From Spongilla lacustris (Eukaryota > Porifera > Demospongiae > Spongillida > Spongillidae), in NCBI GenBank assembly GCA_949361645.1, contig OX442418.1, forward strand, positions 12,693,279 to 12,757,278: a DNA stretch of 64,000 nt. Direction: 5' to 3'. The notes below the pieces were generated by a model. The model ran no database searches. It had not been told where the DNA came from and worked only from the letters and a program-made list of their open reading frames with translations. This document shows, one piece after another, positions 22,701 to 38,221 of this stretch (position 1 is the stretch's first letter; each line of letters begins with the position of its first letter). Made by a program: the position numbers and the translations under genes.

Positions 22701-25700
22701 CACACACACACACACTCACACACACACAGGGATGGCTTCATATATTCAGTTGGACACCACACCTGCTCTCTTCTCGACGATTGTATCCAAGGGCAGTGAT
22801 GTAACAGGTGGAGGTATCGTGTATGGCTCAACATCCATGAACATCAATGGCAGTATAGTCTACAGGACCAACACACTCAAAGGTATACATCTGCCGTTTC
22901 TCTAGAGGTGGAACCAGGTAAAAATGGTGGGGAAATGGCACCTTGTTTCTAGGCCATGAGGCTTCCTTTATAGTTGTTATCAACATGTATAGCTTTGTAA
23001 TTACCTAAAAGTGAGAATAATACCTACTGCACTGGTTGAAGAATGATTTTCAAAAACTTCTACCACAAGCAAACTGCCCCCAATTGGCGCGAATTAAGCG
23101 GGAAAATGTGCACATACTTCGTGCACATACTTCGTAATCTGTAACGGATCGATTAAAATTTTACTAACAGAACATTTCAATAGCTGCAGGACTTTACTAC
23201 ATACCAACCTAATTTGAAGCGATTAAAAAAGATTTGGCAGTTTGAATCCAATATGGTGCCAGACCTCTAAGTGCATGATGGCAAGGAGTTAGTGCAAAAT
23301 CCAAGTATATGTTTACGATGTAAAACAATCAGATGTGAAGTACTGAAGATAGAACATCGATAACAGGAATCGTTGCAAAGTTATTGCGAGTCATACGTAA
23401 AGCATTCATTTACAATTGTACTGGCCATATAAACGTATAGTTAATAAACCATTTTGTGTGTAAAAGATGGCGGCTCTATAGCTGTTATAGTTTTTCAAAA
23501 AGCTGAAGCAATGGTAAGTGGTGCTAATCTATAAAAAGTATGGTTAAGCATAGGAATGAATGTAGTTTGATCGGGCCAAAAGGCGTGACCCGATATTGCA
23601 TCCTTGACCGTTCAGTGAGTGCGAGAGCACTGTCGAGCAAAATCGGGTCGCACGGAATTAATGTAAATGATGATCTGAATTGACCAAAAACACCCTAGTG
23701 GTATAGTTTGGGGTTCCCACTACTCAAAACTGTATTTGTCTCAATAGCACCACCTAAAATGACCGAAATATTTTTCAAACCATCCTGTAATTCCTAATAC
23801 TAAGTTCCACCTCTAATGGTTTTTGTGATTATTTGTGTATGTGTGTGTATGTGTGTATTCCTAAGACTGGATTAGAATATTGTGGGGGAAGCTTGGCTAT
23901 TTGTATTAAGATTATAAGTTACATGATCTATTTGATGTAATTAAACTATGCAAGGTGATGATTTTTGTATAAGTGCTAGCTAATTAACCATTGGTGCATC
24001 ATGGCTGTAGTTTGTAGCTTCTCAAACCCACAAAAATGATGCTCTGTTAATGAACTATGAAACTCAATTCCAATTGCACATTTGTGGTGCAGTTGAACAC
24101 ACCTAAGTGTGCACGATGAGGAAACCTGCATCCATGTACCCATGCAAAGAAATTTATATGCACAAGCAGAACAAAACACATTTGGGTGCCCACTGCCTTT
24201 TCTCTGCTGTGTGCACACCAAGGCTTTACTAAGAATACACCTTTGAAGATATGTTAGTATGTCTGCTGTTAAGTGCATTTCATTGCCGTCTTCCTTCAAA
24301 GGGTACAGCGTTGGAATCGGACACATCACACGTCAAAACGTTTATGGTATGTTAATGTGAGGATGCATGTGTGTATGCGGGGTCATTCCAAAACAAGTGG
24401 GTATGGGTTTTGCATCAGATGTTCATATTTATTTGTGCACATGCTTACAACTTGTACAGATTTTCATATTAATAACTTGAATGGTTAAAGAAAATAATTC
24501 CCACTTTGCAGGCTCCTATCTTAGCCTGTCGTTGGCTGCACAGCTGCATCTAATTGAAGCTGATTTTAAGCACAACTAAACAATGCCATTTATTTTTTGT
24601 GGGTTGTGAAAGGGTTTTAACAATTAAATACACCTTCAGCGTAGATTGTAAAGTTTGGTAAGCTAGCCAGTTGATACTCTACGTTTTTCTTTCATGAGGT
24701 GGGTGGAATCCTGTTTCGTCGGTAACCTCTGAGGACCGCAACCCATTTGAACCTTTGGGTGCCATCTTTTTGGGTACCTTTTGTTTAGACAGTTAGAGGG
24801 TATTATGTAATGGTTACCCACTTTTATTAACACTGTGGTTTTATTGCTCTGTTACATAACACCCCTCCAATTCTACACACAACACAACCCACACACACAC
24901 ACACAGTAGGCCCACTCCTCCTCTTCCAACAGGTAAAGTAACGATCACCCCTTCTTCCCAAGCTGAAATGTAGACCATGCAATATGCACCTCTTACAAAA
25001 AACATTAAAGTTGGGGACTTATGATAAACATAGCCTTGTGGACATAATAATTTGCTAGCTATAACTATATCACACCAGTTGACTTTACAGCTCAAGTAAC
25101 TTCTGATCATTACATCATGCCCTGCTTGATACAGTCTCAACCAAGGGATAGTAAGAAATTGAAATTTGCATTCAGTAAGGGTAAAAATCCATTTAAGAAC
25201 CACATTTACTTTCAGAAATCACAGCCCTCTACACACACCGAATTTTGATATGATTTCTTTTGAGACCCATTTCCAAATTCATTGAAGAACACTCGTAAAC
25301 TATTCATTTGTCTCCATCTGGTATTGTTGGTCCGTTTTGGACCCCTTAGGGATCAGGGGGGGTCGGGTGTGTGTGACCTAATAAGAACCAATGGACTCTA
25401 GATGGCAAACGTACTTCAATTTAATTTAAGGGCCTACATTTATGGTTAGACTTGATTCATAACATGAACTGTTTTTTCCTCGCTTACTAGCTCAACCAAT
25501 GATCGATACTTAGCTGCGGATGCAGATGCATGCGGATGTATACATACGCAAGCACACGCACACAACTACTATTAACCTTCCGGTTGTAACACATTGCAAG
25601 TTAGAAATATTGGTGGGAGGGGGCTACACATCATGCAGGTTTTAAGTGACATATCTATATAGGAGCCTCCACATACTGGTAGGGGTAATTTAAGTCTTGG

Positions 25701-27107
25701 CAAGCCACTGGTGCCCTGTCTGCTTCTCCATGACATCCTTTAGGAAGGGAATAAGCATGCTGGAGGTCACTCCCTTTGAAATAATCCCGAGCGTCGAGTC
25801 TAATTGCTTCCTAGTGACATGTACATGACTCGACTCTTGCTTATTTAACTTTTGGGACTTTAATAAACTGGCTCAAGATACTTTTTGTGATAATGCTGGT
25901 GTCTATATAAGTTGAAACTGGCAGGTAATATATAAAAAGCCCTGGGACCCTAGAAGAGTGACAACTATGTGCTGCTCATCTATTATTAGGTCCTCTGCAG
26001 TCAAGCATCCTTCTCAAGTATGGTAAAATATTTATTAGCATTCATCCCTCCAGCCCTTTAAATTTTTTGCAAGCTCTGGCTGCAGAAAAGGCCAGCCAGC
26101 CTTCTGTATGTGGGCTTGAACCCCTGCATTCAGCCACCCACTGGGTTAACCACATTATGTTCTTTATTTTTAGGCCAAAGCCATGGTCATCATGTTGGTA
26201 GCATACTCCACGATTTTATGCTCAATATCCTTCCCTAGAACACACCAGTAGCACAGACCTAGCCACCTTATACTTCATGGCAATGCAATTCTGAGATGGC
26301 CATACTATAGCTCCTTCCCATTCCTGCATGAGGTGCAACCTCACTGGTCATTCATCCTATAAGTATCTTCAATTCCTCAGCACATTTGAAAGCTTCGCAA
26401 TCGAACATGGGCATCACCTTGAGAATAGTTAGTCCCCTCCTGACCGTCACTCCCTTCTTTTTCCGGCTTCTTTTTTTTGGTTGTTCTCCTTACCAGTAGA
26501 TCTGGTTGAACAAGTAAGGCATTAGAGGCTAGGCCAATAAGCTGGGCCAGGGGCTCCCTCCCTTCACCCTTAGCATTCTTATAGGAGGTCTCCCACACCT
26601 GGACGACTGGGGCTGTTCTTGTTCTTTCTCAATCAACGCCCTAGCTGCTTCCTCCCGTAAGAGAATCCAGCTGGGTTTTATCATGGGCCAGAAATGACTT
26701 GTTGAAAGCGACGGGCCTCGATAAAAGTGTACTAATGCTCCTTCATGACACCAATTGGCAACATTAACATGCACCCTTTTCGTGACACAAGCGTACACTG
26801 ATCATGAAACTCACCGGCTCAATATTGGAGCAGTACCGTATGGCCATGATGTTTAGCTCCAAGTGGAGGATTAAAAAAAAGAGTGGTCGAAGCCAACAAA
26901 GCTGGTTTCAGTTGTTTTCGCCCAAATACCCCCCCCCCCCCCCCCACTCGTATTAGAAGTTAAACAAAAGAGAGCCCCCGCCACACACACACACGTACAC
27001 ACACACACACACACACACACGTACACACACACACACACACACACGTGCGCACACACACACACACACACGCACGCACATGCACACACACACACGCACATGC
27101 ACACACA

Positions 27108-27174
<67 letters not shown>

Positions 27175-30100
27175 GTAGTAGATTCAAGTTAAACAAGAGA
27201 GAGAAGGAAGCTAACAAGGCTGCATGGTTTTGGTTGTTTCGCTTTTAACAACTTACGCGGTACACACAGACCCTACCCCCCCTTCCGGTTCTTATTAGGA
27301 CACCGGTTCTTATTAGGACACCGGTTCTTATTAGGACACCGGTTCTTATTAGGACACCGGTTCTTAAATGGATAATTACCCTTAAAGACTAGCTCAAAGT
27401 CCACACATCTGTCTGCTCTTGTGACCACTAACATTAGGCTTCAATTATGATGCAATATTGAATCTTATCAGATCTGGAAGAACAAGGACAAGAATGTATA
27501 TTTTATTCCTCTGGGTGGAGAGCTTGTGTACATATCTCTGTTGTCTGAGCTCTCACTACATTGTAGGTAGACCCTATTTTCTGGCTACATGCTGGCTAAA
27601 AGTTGAATAAGTACTGTCTGCAGTTATGGAATCCTGTGTTTTGTCAAATTGATCACACTCATGAGGCCATTATTGTGTACATATGATTGAATTCCTCCTC
27701 CTCCCAGACTACCTGGTTGCTATTCCAAGATGGAATGTCAGCAGTTATGTGGGATCTGTAAGTGATGGGTGTGTGGGTATGTGGGTGTGGGATGATATCA
27801 TCATGTTATTGATTGGGTCACTCCCACAACAGGTGGAAGTCTTTGCATTTCCAAACAGTGGAGCACCTCTGTCAGGCCAGAACCCTCCTTTGGGAAATCT
27901 ATATAGTATAACTTCAGGTACTCAAGGAAGTTCCTTTTTCAACAATTCTATTGGAGTGTATGATTCTTGGATGAATGTCACGGCCTACGGCACCCAGGTA
28001 CTACATACATTCATGGATATGCAAGTTGGATTTATATGGTGTGAGAGTTGGGTTACATGTGGTGAGAGTGATGTGATTAGTATCATGTAATTGTGATGCA
28101 TCATGATACTCATTACATGATAGTAAGGGTGTGCATCACATGATACTCATCACATGGTAGTGAGGATGTGTATCACATGATACTCATCACATGGTAGTAA
28201 GGGTGTGCATCACATGTTACCACATGGTAGTGAGGGTGTGCATCACATGTTACTCATCACATGGTAGTGAGGGTGTGCATCACATGATACTCATCACATG
28301 GTAGTGAGGGTGTGCATCACATGATACTCATCACATGGTAGTGAGGATGTGTATCACATGATACTCATCACATGGTAGTAAGGGTGTGCATCACATGTTA
28401 CCACATGGTAGTGAGGGTGTGCATCACATGTTACTCATCACATGGTAGTGAGGGTGTGCATCACATGATACTCATCACATGATAGTGAGGATGTGCATCA
28501 CATGATACTCATCACATGGTAGTAAGGGTGTGCATCACATGTTACTCATTGCATGATAGTGAGAGTTGATGCACACCCTCACTAATGAATATCATGTGAT
28601 GCACACATGTGTGGTTCCTTCTTGTAGTCAGGTGAGCAGTTTGGAGCGTCAATGGACACAGCTGACCTTAACCAAGACGGGTAGGTCACTGAACATGGTG
28701 TATTGTATGTGTACATGTGGATGGAGTAGTTTGATTACTTCATACAACCTCACTACCACCACCCCTAACTACACACATCACCTAGGGATTGTGTCCACCT
28801 CTAACTACACACACCACCCCTCACTACACACACCACCCTCACTACACATACCACCCTCACTACACACACCACCCCTCACTACACACACCACCCCTCACTA
28901 CACACACCACCCCTCACTACACACACCACCCTCACTACACACACCACCCTCACTACACATACCACCCTCACTACACACACCACCCCTCACTACACACACC
29001 ACCCCTCACTACACAGACCACCTAGGGTTATGTATGGTGAGGGGTGTGTATGGTGAGGGGTGTGTATGGTGAGGGTTGTGTATGGTAAGGGTTGTGTATG
29101 GTGAGGGTTGTGTATGGTGAGGGTTGTGTATGGTGAGGGGTGTGTATGTTGAGGGTTGTGTATGGTGAGGGTTGTGTATGGTGAGGGGTGTGTATGGTGA
29201 GGGGTGTGTGGTGAGGGTTGTGTATGGTGAGGGTTGTATATGGTGAGGGTTGTGTATGGTGAGGGGTGTGTGGTGAGGGGTGTGTATGGTGAGGGTTGTA
29301 TATGGTGAGGGTTGTGTATGGTGAGGGGTTATGTATGGTGAGGGGTTATGTATGGTGAGGGGTGTGTGGTGAGGGTTGTGTATGGTGAGGGTTGTGTATG
29401 GTGAGGGTTGTGTATAGTGAGGGTTGTGTATGGTGAGGGTTATGTATGGTGAGGGTTATGTATGGTGAGGGGTGTGTATGGTGAGGGTTGTGTATGGTGA
29501 GGGGTGTGTATGGTGAGGGTTGTATATGGTGAGGGGTGTGTATGGTGAGGGTTGTGTATGGTGAGGGGTGTGTATGGTGAGGGTTGTGTATGGTGAGGGT
29601 GTGTATGGTGAGGGGTGTGTATGGTGAGGGTTGTGTATGGTGAGGGTTGTATATGGTGAGGGTTGTGTATGGTGAGGGGTGTGTGGTGAGGGTTGTGTAT
29701 GGTGAGGGTTGTATATGGTGAGGGTTGTGTATGGTGAGGGGTGTGTATGGTGAGGGGGGTTGTGTATGGTGAGGGTTGTATATGGTGAGGGTTGTGTATG
29801 GTGAGGGTTGTGTATGGTGAGGGTTGTGTATGGTGAGGGTTGTGTATGGTGAGGGTGTGTATGGTGAGGGTTGTGTATGGTGAGGGGTGTGTATGGTGAG
29901 GGTTGTGTATGGTGAGGGTTGTGTATGGTAAGGGTTGTGTATGGTGAGGGGTGTGTATGGTGAGGGGTGTGTATGGTGAGGGTTGTGTATGGTGAGGGGT
30001 GTGTATGGTGAGGGGGGTTGTGTATGGTGAGGGTTGTATATGGTGAGGGTTGTATATGGTGAGGGTTGTGTATGGTGAGGGGTGTGTATGGTGAGGGGGG

Positions 30101-30548
30101 TTGTGTATGGTGAGGGTTGTATATGGTGAGGGTTGTGTATGGTGAGGGTTGTGTATGGTGAGGGTTGTGTATGGTGAGGGTTGTGTATAGTGAGGGTTGT
30201 GTATAGTGAGGGTTGTGTATGGTGAGGGATGTATATGGTGAAGTTGTGTATGGTGAGGGGTGTGTAATTATATAACGGACCTACATAATTGTACATAATA
30301 TACATGTACATGTACTTACTTGGCTGTCCTCCATTGCTCCTCCCTATAGCTACGATGAGCTGATTGTTGGTGCCCCATTCTACACTGACTACACGACAAC
30401 ACCTAATTTCAAATATGAAGCTGGGCGGGTCTATGTGTTCAATAACACACAGGTAGGAGTCTAACATAATGGCATGATTTTGTATGCAAATAGTTATGCA
30501 TGTGTGCATGTGTGTATGTGTGTATGTGCATGTCTGTATGTATGTATG

Positions 30549-30579
<31 letters not shown>

Positions 30580-30661
30580 TGTATGTAATGTATGTGATGT
30601 ATGTATGTATGTATGTATGTAATGTATGTATGTAATGTATGTATGTATGTATGTATGTATG

Positions 30662-30696
<35 letters not shown>

Positions 30697-30747
30697 TGTA
30701 ATGTATGTATGTATGTATGTATGTAATGTAATGTAATGTAATGTATG

Positions 30748-30794
<47 letters not shown>

Positions 30795-30820
30795 TGTAAT
30801 GTAATGTAATGTAATGTATG

Positions 30821-30853
<33 letters not shown>

Positions 30854-31297
30854 GGTTATGATTTCCAAGTGTGTGTGTGGGTGTGTTGGGGGGAGGTGTA
30901 TTATTAGTCAATACATTTCAGTTACATCCTGTTTACTGGTAATGTGTTGGTGGATAATGGCCCATATGTCCTTCTTTGCAGGGAGGCCTTAGCAGTACCC
31001 CCATCATCCTTACAAGTACCACCCCTTCTTTTGGTGGTCGCTTTGGCCATGTCGTATTGTCAGTTGGCGACATCAATGGTGATGGAACTGAAGGTATGTA
31101 GATACTTGGACATGGAGCTCAAACTATGTGTGCATTGGTATTGGGTAAGACATTATCATCATCCATGTTGGCAGACTTTGCTGTTGGTGCTCCATATGAA
31201 CGTTGCACCTCATCTGATGGTAATGTCTCCACTGGGAGTGTGTACCTGTACACAGGAAGCAGAACCACTTTGGTGTCACCAGCACCAGTCCAGAAGG

Positions 31298-31342
<45 letters not shown>

Positions 31343-34300
31343 CTTACCCTTCACTACACTCTCCACCTTTGTGTACCTTCTGCACCTCCTACATGTATAC
31401 CATACACCTTTATGTACCTTTACACCTCCTACACCTACACCTCCCATACCCTACACCTTCGTATCCTACACCTCCTACACCTTCGTATCCTACACCTCCT
31501 ACACTATCGTATCCTACACCTCCTACACCTTCGTATCCTACACCCCCTACACCACCTACACCTCCTACGCCCTACACCTTCGTATTCGTATCCTACACCT
31601 CCTACACCCTACACCTTTGTATCCTACACCCTACACCCTCATGTGCCCCCCTCTATACCACCTACCTACACCTATACGTATGTGCTTTGTTCCCTGTAGA
31701 TCTCAGCCTGTGATGTACGCCAGGCATCATATAGTTATTTGAATGGCTCCATTATTCAAAGCTTTGGTTACTCCCTTGCAAGCAAGGCAGACTTGGATGG
31801 AAATACTTACAATGGTATGTACACAGCAGTGTGTGTGTGTGGTGCCCATGTGGTATGGCATGGTGTGGAGACCATGTGGTATGGTATGGTGTGGAGACCA
31901 TGTGGTATGGTGTGGTGCCCATGTGGTATGGTGTGGTGCCCATGTGGTATGGTGTGGTGCCCATGTGGTATGGTGTGGTGACCATGTGGTATGGTATGGT
32001 GTCCATGTGTTATGGTGTGGTGCCCATGTAGTATGGTGTGGTGACAATGTGGTATGGTGTGGTGCCCAAGGGGTATGGAGTGGTGTGGTGACCATATATG
32101 AGGTTACATGTGGGCCTCTTATGATGTCATTTGTGTTGCTGGCACTGATCTGTTGTAAATACATTTGGTTGTGCACATATGCCAGCATATGGTACACATG
32201 TGGTATGCTCAAATTCCTCCCCAGACTTGGCTGTGGGTGCATTTCAATCAAGGATGGTATTCCTTCTGAGGTCTGTTTGTGTAGCCATTGCTTGCTGACT
32301 AGTTTCCTGTGTTTGGACTCGTGTGGTTCTTCCTTCCTCCAGAACCTTCTCGGTAGCCAATGTCACTGTCACCATGACCAATATTGGTGGAGGTATTTCT
32401 CTGACAACCCCAGGATGTAACAGCTCCTACCCTTGGTATGTGCTATGACTCTGCACCTGCACAAACAGTAAACGATTACTGAAGTTTACTAAGAGTAATT
32501 CCTCAGTATGGCTGCAGTAGATGGACTTTTATTTCCTTACTTAGCAAATGTGGGCCAGATGCACCCCATTGGCTGCAAAGGCAGGTCATGCAGAGCACTC
32601 CTAAGACCACAAGCACAGTGGCTGAGAAAGGTAGTAGCTAAGGACATCCAACCGCTGTGTGGTAGGCTAGTGGGATCACTGGGATGTAGCCATGGTAAGG
32701 TGCTGGCTGAACCCTATGGTGCTATGTATCTTTTGAGCTAGGGCACAAACTGCCATGCCCTATGGGGTGCCTGAAGCCTGAACCAATTTGGGGGGGGGGG
32801 GGGCCATTTTACATGTACCTTAACCCAGCAGAGGTCCTTGTTAACTGTGTGACCCCACCTCAGGGGTGTTAGCCCCAGGGTTAGGGTAGCCATGTGTTGA
32901 GCAGTGGCCCCCACAGGGGTTCCCGTCTATTTAATGACATAACAACCAGCAGATGAGCTACACAATACTACAGTACATGTACAACTTTATACCGTCAGAA
33001 CATACGGAATGAACAGGTGTGACTTGACAGCCCACGGCTGAGTGGCTGAGAAGAGAAGTGTTGTGTGTGTAGTGGTTTGTGTGCATGCTCAAGGGGTGAC
33101 ACAGGTAGATATGGATGAGTAGAAGTGGGCTTGGAATGAATGCAGTAGGCTTGGTTGCAGTCTATTGAGCCCACTGAAGTGGTTAAGACATTTACTAAAT
33201 TCCACTAAACACAAAACAGTACATTTACCTCTTATCTCAGGGGCCTACGACCATTGGCAGGGCTCTGGCCTTGTAGAGGCATCTGTGTGGCACAACGTTT
33301 TTGGGGTGTGTGGTGAGGTGGCCACGCCCACTCAGTACCAGATCCCCTGCCCAGAGGATCACATCACCCAGGTGATGGAATAGAAGGATAATGGTGCAAT
33401 GTCTTGTGACCTCGAATACTGTCATGGAAGCAGGCTTGTCAGTTAACCTTACTACTGTCAATAAACTAGCTATTCCTTAACATAAGTTAGTGGTGAGCGT
33501 TATGCAATGTCCCTTACCAGTACATGGGTGTATGTCCCATACCAGTACTTGTGCTACATGGGTGTATGTCCCATACCAGTGCATGTACTTGTGCTATCAT
33601 CATGGGTGTATGTGTCATACCATGCAATATCACCATACCAGTACAGTAGGATCAAACGTCTCACACCATGGGTGTATATCCCATACCTGTAGAGTAGTAA
33701 ATAAGTCCATCTGCTGCTGAGGAATTGCACGCCTAAGTAGTAAAACTCCAGATGTGTGTTATTATTCACATGCACTTTACCGCCCCCACCCTCATCCTTG
33801 GCTCTTCACCTTACCACCACCACCTCCCCCACCCTTGAACAGTGGTACCGTGATGCTCTGTGCTACGTACAGTTGCAGCTCCAAAAGTGGAAGTTGTAGC
33901 TCAAACCTCAGTGAGTTTTCCCCCCCCCCCCCCCCCTTCTTTTATGGTGGAATCATATTGTTGAGTTATGACCCAACAGACATGAATTTCACTGTACAAG
34001 AGATGACTGGGAGAGCTTTCTTCACCATCCCTAGCGGCATGGGTACTGCACCACCCACATCCACACCCACATATGTGGTGATCCCCGCCACAATGCAAGT
34101 GATGAACTGCACCAACATCACCTTCTACTCAAAGGTTAGTTGGCTTGTGGACATGGGTTCAGTCATTCAGTGCTGCCCCCCCTCCTCCCCCTTTTCTCCC
34201 TCCTTCCCTCCCATTAGCTGGCTCCAGCTGATCTGGTCAGTCCGTTGCAGTTCCAGGCCACAGTTCAGGACCTGTCTCGCAACCTCGTCTCAGATAGCAG

Positions 34301-37300
34301 CACATCTCTTGCTGATTTCAGAGCCATTCCAATTTTGATGGGTGGTACCAGCAGTGTATATGTAAGTGTGTGTATGTATGTGTACGTACATGTATGTGAA
34401 TTTGTATGTATGTGTGAATGTGGGTATATATGTACGTGTATGTGTGTGAATGTGAGTGTATGTAGGTGTGAAAATGTATGTGAATGTGTGTATGTGTACA
34501 TGTATGTGTGTGAATGTGAGTGTGTGTGTGAGTGTCACATGGCGTGATGCACAACTTGGCAAGGTGCACACAGACATTTTCTACATACATTGTGTATACA
34601 TGTGTACAGTTATGTGTGGTGTAGTAGAAGGTATGTCCCTATTGTGTTCATATATGTGTGTGTGTGCATGTGTTACACCTGCTGACCGTTCTTTGCTCCA
34701 CAATAAGGTATCCATTGTGAGAAAGTGCGCAAATCTAACCATGTGTCTGAGTAATCTGGTACTGACGGGCTCTGAGGTTGCATACAGGTATGTTTGGAAT
34801 GTAGGAGTATGTTGATTTGGTACTATTTTGATTCCCCCATTTCCTGTTATGTCTGCTGTTGCCCCCTCTCGTGTGTACATATCAATAGTCTGATCATTAA
34901 CGCAACAAAGCTCATCTCAGTCAACTTCGTCGTGAACAATACTGGGGACGAGGTGGCCGGAATTAGTTTGACGTTGTCGGGTGCTCCTTCGTATGTTCAA
35001 TCTGTGCAAGTTACCAAAATGGTAAGTGACTTTGGGGCGGGGTTGTCATTGTGTAATGCACAGTAGTAATTGTCGTAGACCACACACTATTCTCCACCAG
35101 TAAGTTGGTGGTGCTGCACTGTTGTGGGGATACGTTTTATGAAACCAGCCACAGAAAGCCCCCTGATATATATATATATATGTAGGGAATGTTCTATGAG
35201 ATTTTGATGCTTGTGAATTTATATGTATAATATATAGCGTCCTATTCAAATTGCTATATCTTCCTAACGGTTTGCGCTGTTGACTTTCTATTCTCAAAAC
35301 TTCGTACTGTAGACACCATTTCTCTATGGTAAAGGTAAAATGCATTTTGGGGTCTTGCACTAGCTCGATGGCAGTATTGCAACGTTCGATACCACACCCG
35401 GTTCAAACCCACAATAACTTTTGGTAGGAGTAATCAAATCGCTTCAAATTCGGTTTGTAGGTAGAGAGGTCGGAGATACAGTTGAACAAACGATGTCCAC
35501 GTTTTCCCGCTTGATTCACGCCAATGTTATAATCACCGCCTCCCCATACATCGAGCGGGACGCAATTTGCCCAAATCATCGGCATGAATCAAGTGTAAAA
35601 ATGTGCACTTAGTTAGTTCAACTGTACTTGCGTAATGGATGGCATAAAAATTAACGAACAGAACACTCCAATAGCTAAGGGACCTCTCTATCAAAAACCG
35701 AATTTGAAGCAATTTGATTACTCCTACCGACAGTTATGGCGGGTTTGAACCCGGTAGGGTATCGAACGTTACAATACTGGCACAGAGCTAATGCAAGACC
35801 ACAAAATGTAAATATTATAACATAGAGAAATGGTGTATGTAGTTCGAAGTTTTGAAAATAGGAAGTCAAAAGCGCACAAGTTAACATATTTACATAAGCG
35901 TTAGACAGTACAGAGAGTTCTCCCCTAGCTAATTCCAGCGCCTTGCACATTTTATTAGCTAAGAGGTATCAAAAAGGACTGAAACTGAAGAGGGTGCTTA
36001 CATGTACATGTATTCTTAGCTATGCTTCGCAAGTTTGTTTACTTGTCACCATCCATTGTGTACTTTTTATAGACTGCATATAGGCCTGCATAGCCCTTAC
36101 TACTGGGCAGCATAATCCATCATGCCCGACAGATAGTGAAGCATTTGCCATCGGGCCACTGCTTAGTGAACAAAAAGCAAAGGTTGATACCTGTAGGGCG
36201 TAGAGAGAGACTTTGTGCTTGCAGGGTTTCCCACAGAGCATGCAGCGCCATGCTTATGAATTTAATTGTCTATTATCAAGTCAAGATTGGTTTGTATATA
36301 TGAAAGAAAGTAGAAACCTTTGTAGTGTAAGGCCTAGTTCACATAAATAGATTCATAACCAACACTTTTATCACCTGAAATGCACCATGCTAGATCTATA
36401 GCATGGCACTGGGGGAAACACTGGTATCTGGCTGTCATAGGTCATCTTGATTGTTATACTGGAGCGCATGAACGCCCAATCATTGCACACTTTTAGCCAA
36501 CATTGTTTACTGATTATTGCAATGCTTTGTTTTGATTCTATTTCGTCTTCTCTATACTAATAGTCTGGAGTGTCAGTTGCTTGTACATCTGCTGTCAATG
36601 CGACGACCATTGTCTGCCCAAACATTGTGGATGGATACCTTACTCAATACAGCTCAAGCGTATGTTTGTGGGTGGCTGTTATTATTGTGTGTGGGTGTGT
36701 TTTAGGTGTGTGTGTGTGCGGGTGTGTGTTATTAGTTGTGTGTGTGTGCGGGTGTGTGTTATTAGTTGTGTGTGTGTGCGGGTGTGTGTTATTAGTTGTG
36801 TGTGTGTGCGGGTGTGTGTTATTAGTTGTGTGTGTGTGCGGGTGTGTGTTATTAGTTGTGTGTGTGTGCGGGTGTGTGTTATTAGTTGTGTGTGTGTGCG
36901 GGTGTGTGTTATTAGTTGTGTGTGTGTGCGGGTGTGTGTTATTAGTTGTGTGTGTGTGCGGGTGTGTGTTATTACATGTAGTTGTGTGTGTGTGCGGGTG
37001 TGTGTTATTAGTTGTGTGTGTGTGCGGGTGTGTGTTATTAGTTGTGTGTGTGTGCGGGTGTGTGTTATTAGTTGTGTGTGTGTGCGGGTGTGTGTTATTA
37101 GTTGTGTGTGTGTGCAGGTGTGTGTTATTAGTTGTGTGTGTGTGCGGGTGTGTGTTATTAGTTGTGTGTGTGTGTGCGGGTGTGTGTTATTAGTTGTGTG
37201 TGCGTCTTATTAATGTGTGTGAGGGCATATGTTGTACTATGTATACATGTATGCATTACTTTTGTCTACACCTTCCTAGGCAATAACATTGACTCTGGCG

Positions 37301-38154
37301 ATTGACTCCACTTCTATTCAATATAACCCATCAAACTTGGCATTCACTGTTATGTCACAAGACAATGAAATCAACGTGTTGGATAATACGCAAACAGTTC
37401 AGTTGAAACCAACTGTTAATGCTGATGTGTACATTTCCCCAGTGTAAGTTATGTTCTGTGTGTGTGTATGTGTGTGCGTTTTGTGGATGTGTGTGTGGGG
37501 GGGGTGTTTTGTGTTTGTGGATGTGAGTGTGGTTGTTCTGTGTTAAAGCTACCTTATGGTAGTTTATGCCCTGCTTTTGGAGGGGGGAGGAAGAGGAGGA
37601 GGGGCTAGCCTTTGGTAGTTCATCACAAGCATGTTGTATCTGGAATGGTCCAGACCTGATACGTGTATGTGTATGTGTGTGTTATATGATTTGCTCACTT
37701 TCTGCTGCACTGAAACGTTCACTTTCTGCTGCACTGAAACGTTCAGGTTCTTCAGTCAGGTTAACATCTCCTACAAGGCCCCATCAACCACCAGTGATCC
37801 ACAAACTCCAAGTGCCATTGGGTACGCTGTCATTCTGGAGGTGGACATACAGAGGAGTGGTGTGACTGTGATTCCCAACCTGGGTCTGACTATATCCCTT
37901 CCTGTGGGGAGCTCAAGTGGGAATGTTTGGTATAATTACTACTACCTATATCCTGCTTCAGCGGTAATGTCGGTTATGTGTATCCACGTCATGTGATTAA
38001 ACCATGTGACCCTGTAGACTGTGTCTCCCAGCACTGTAACTATCAGCTGTTATCCTGGTGCCTTAAATCCGAGCGGTCTCCCCCAAGGCTCCAATAAGCG
38101 AAGTGCAACTATGGACAGGGGTGCTAGACAAACATCTGCGCAGTCTGTTGTGAG

Positions 38155-38221
<67 letters not shown>

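Larger units (their letters stand above)
24347..27707. other. Gene B intron 7 (3.4 kb)
   Basis: The longest intron of gene B; the matching gene C intron is only 337 bp. It holds minus-strand open frames at about 26377-26800 ([30 protein letters not shown]) that look like a decayed mobile-element ORF but which I cannot assign. It also holds a large CA tract and an 18-bp minisatellite listed separately. Confidence 0.5.

Noticed and set aside
26377..26830. Minus-strand frames with [17 protein letters not shown] and [13 protein letters not shown]
   Set aside because: They look coding-like and may be a mobile-element fragment, but I could not match them to a family, so no gene is called.
29346..30911. 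521-residue minus-strand open frame
   Set aside because: It is a translation of the 16-bp and TATG tandem repeats inside gene B intron 10-11 and spans a real + strand exon.
36570..37213. Val/Cys-rich frames of about 210 residues extending from gene B exon 22
   Set aside because: Read-through of the exon into a 30-bp intronic array; frame comparison with gene C shows the exon ends at 36659.
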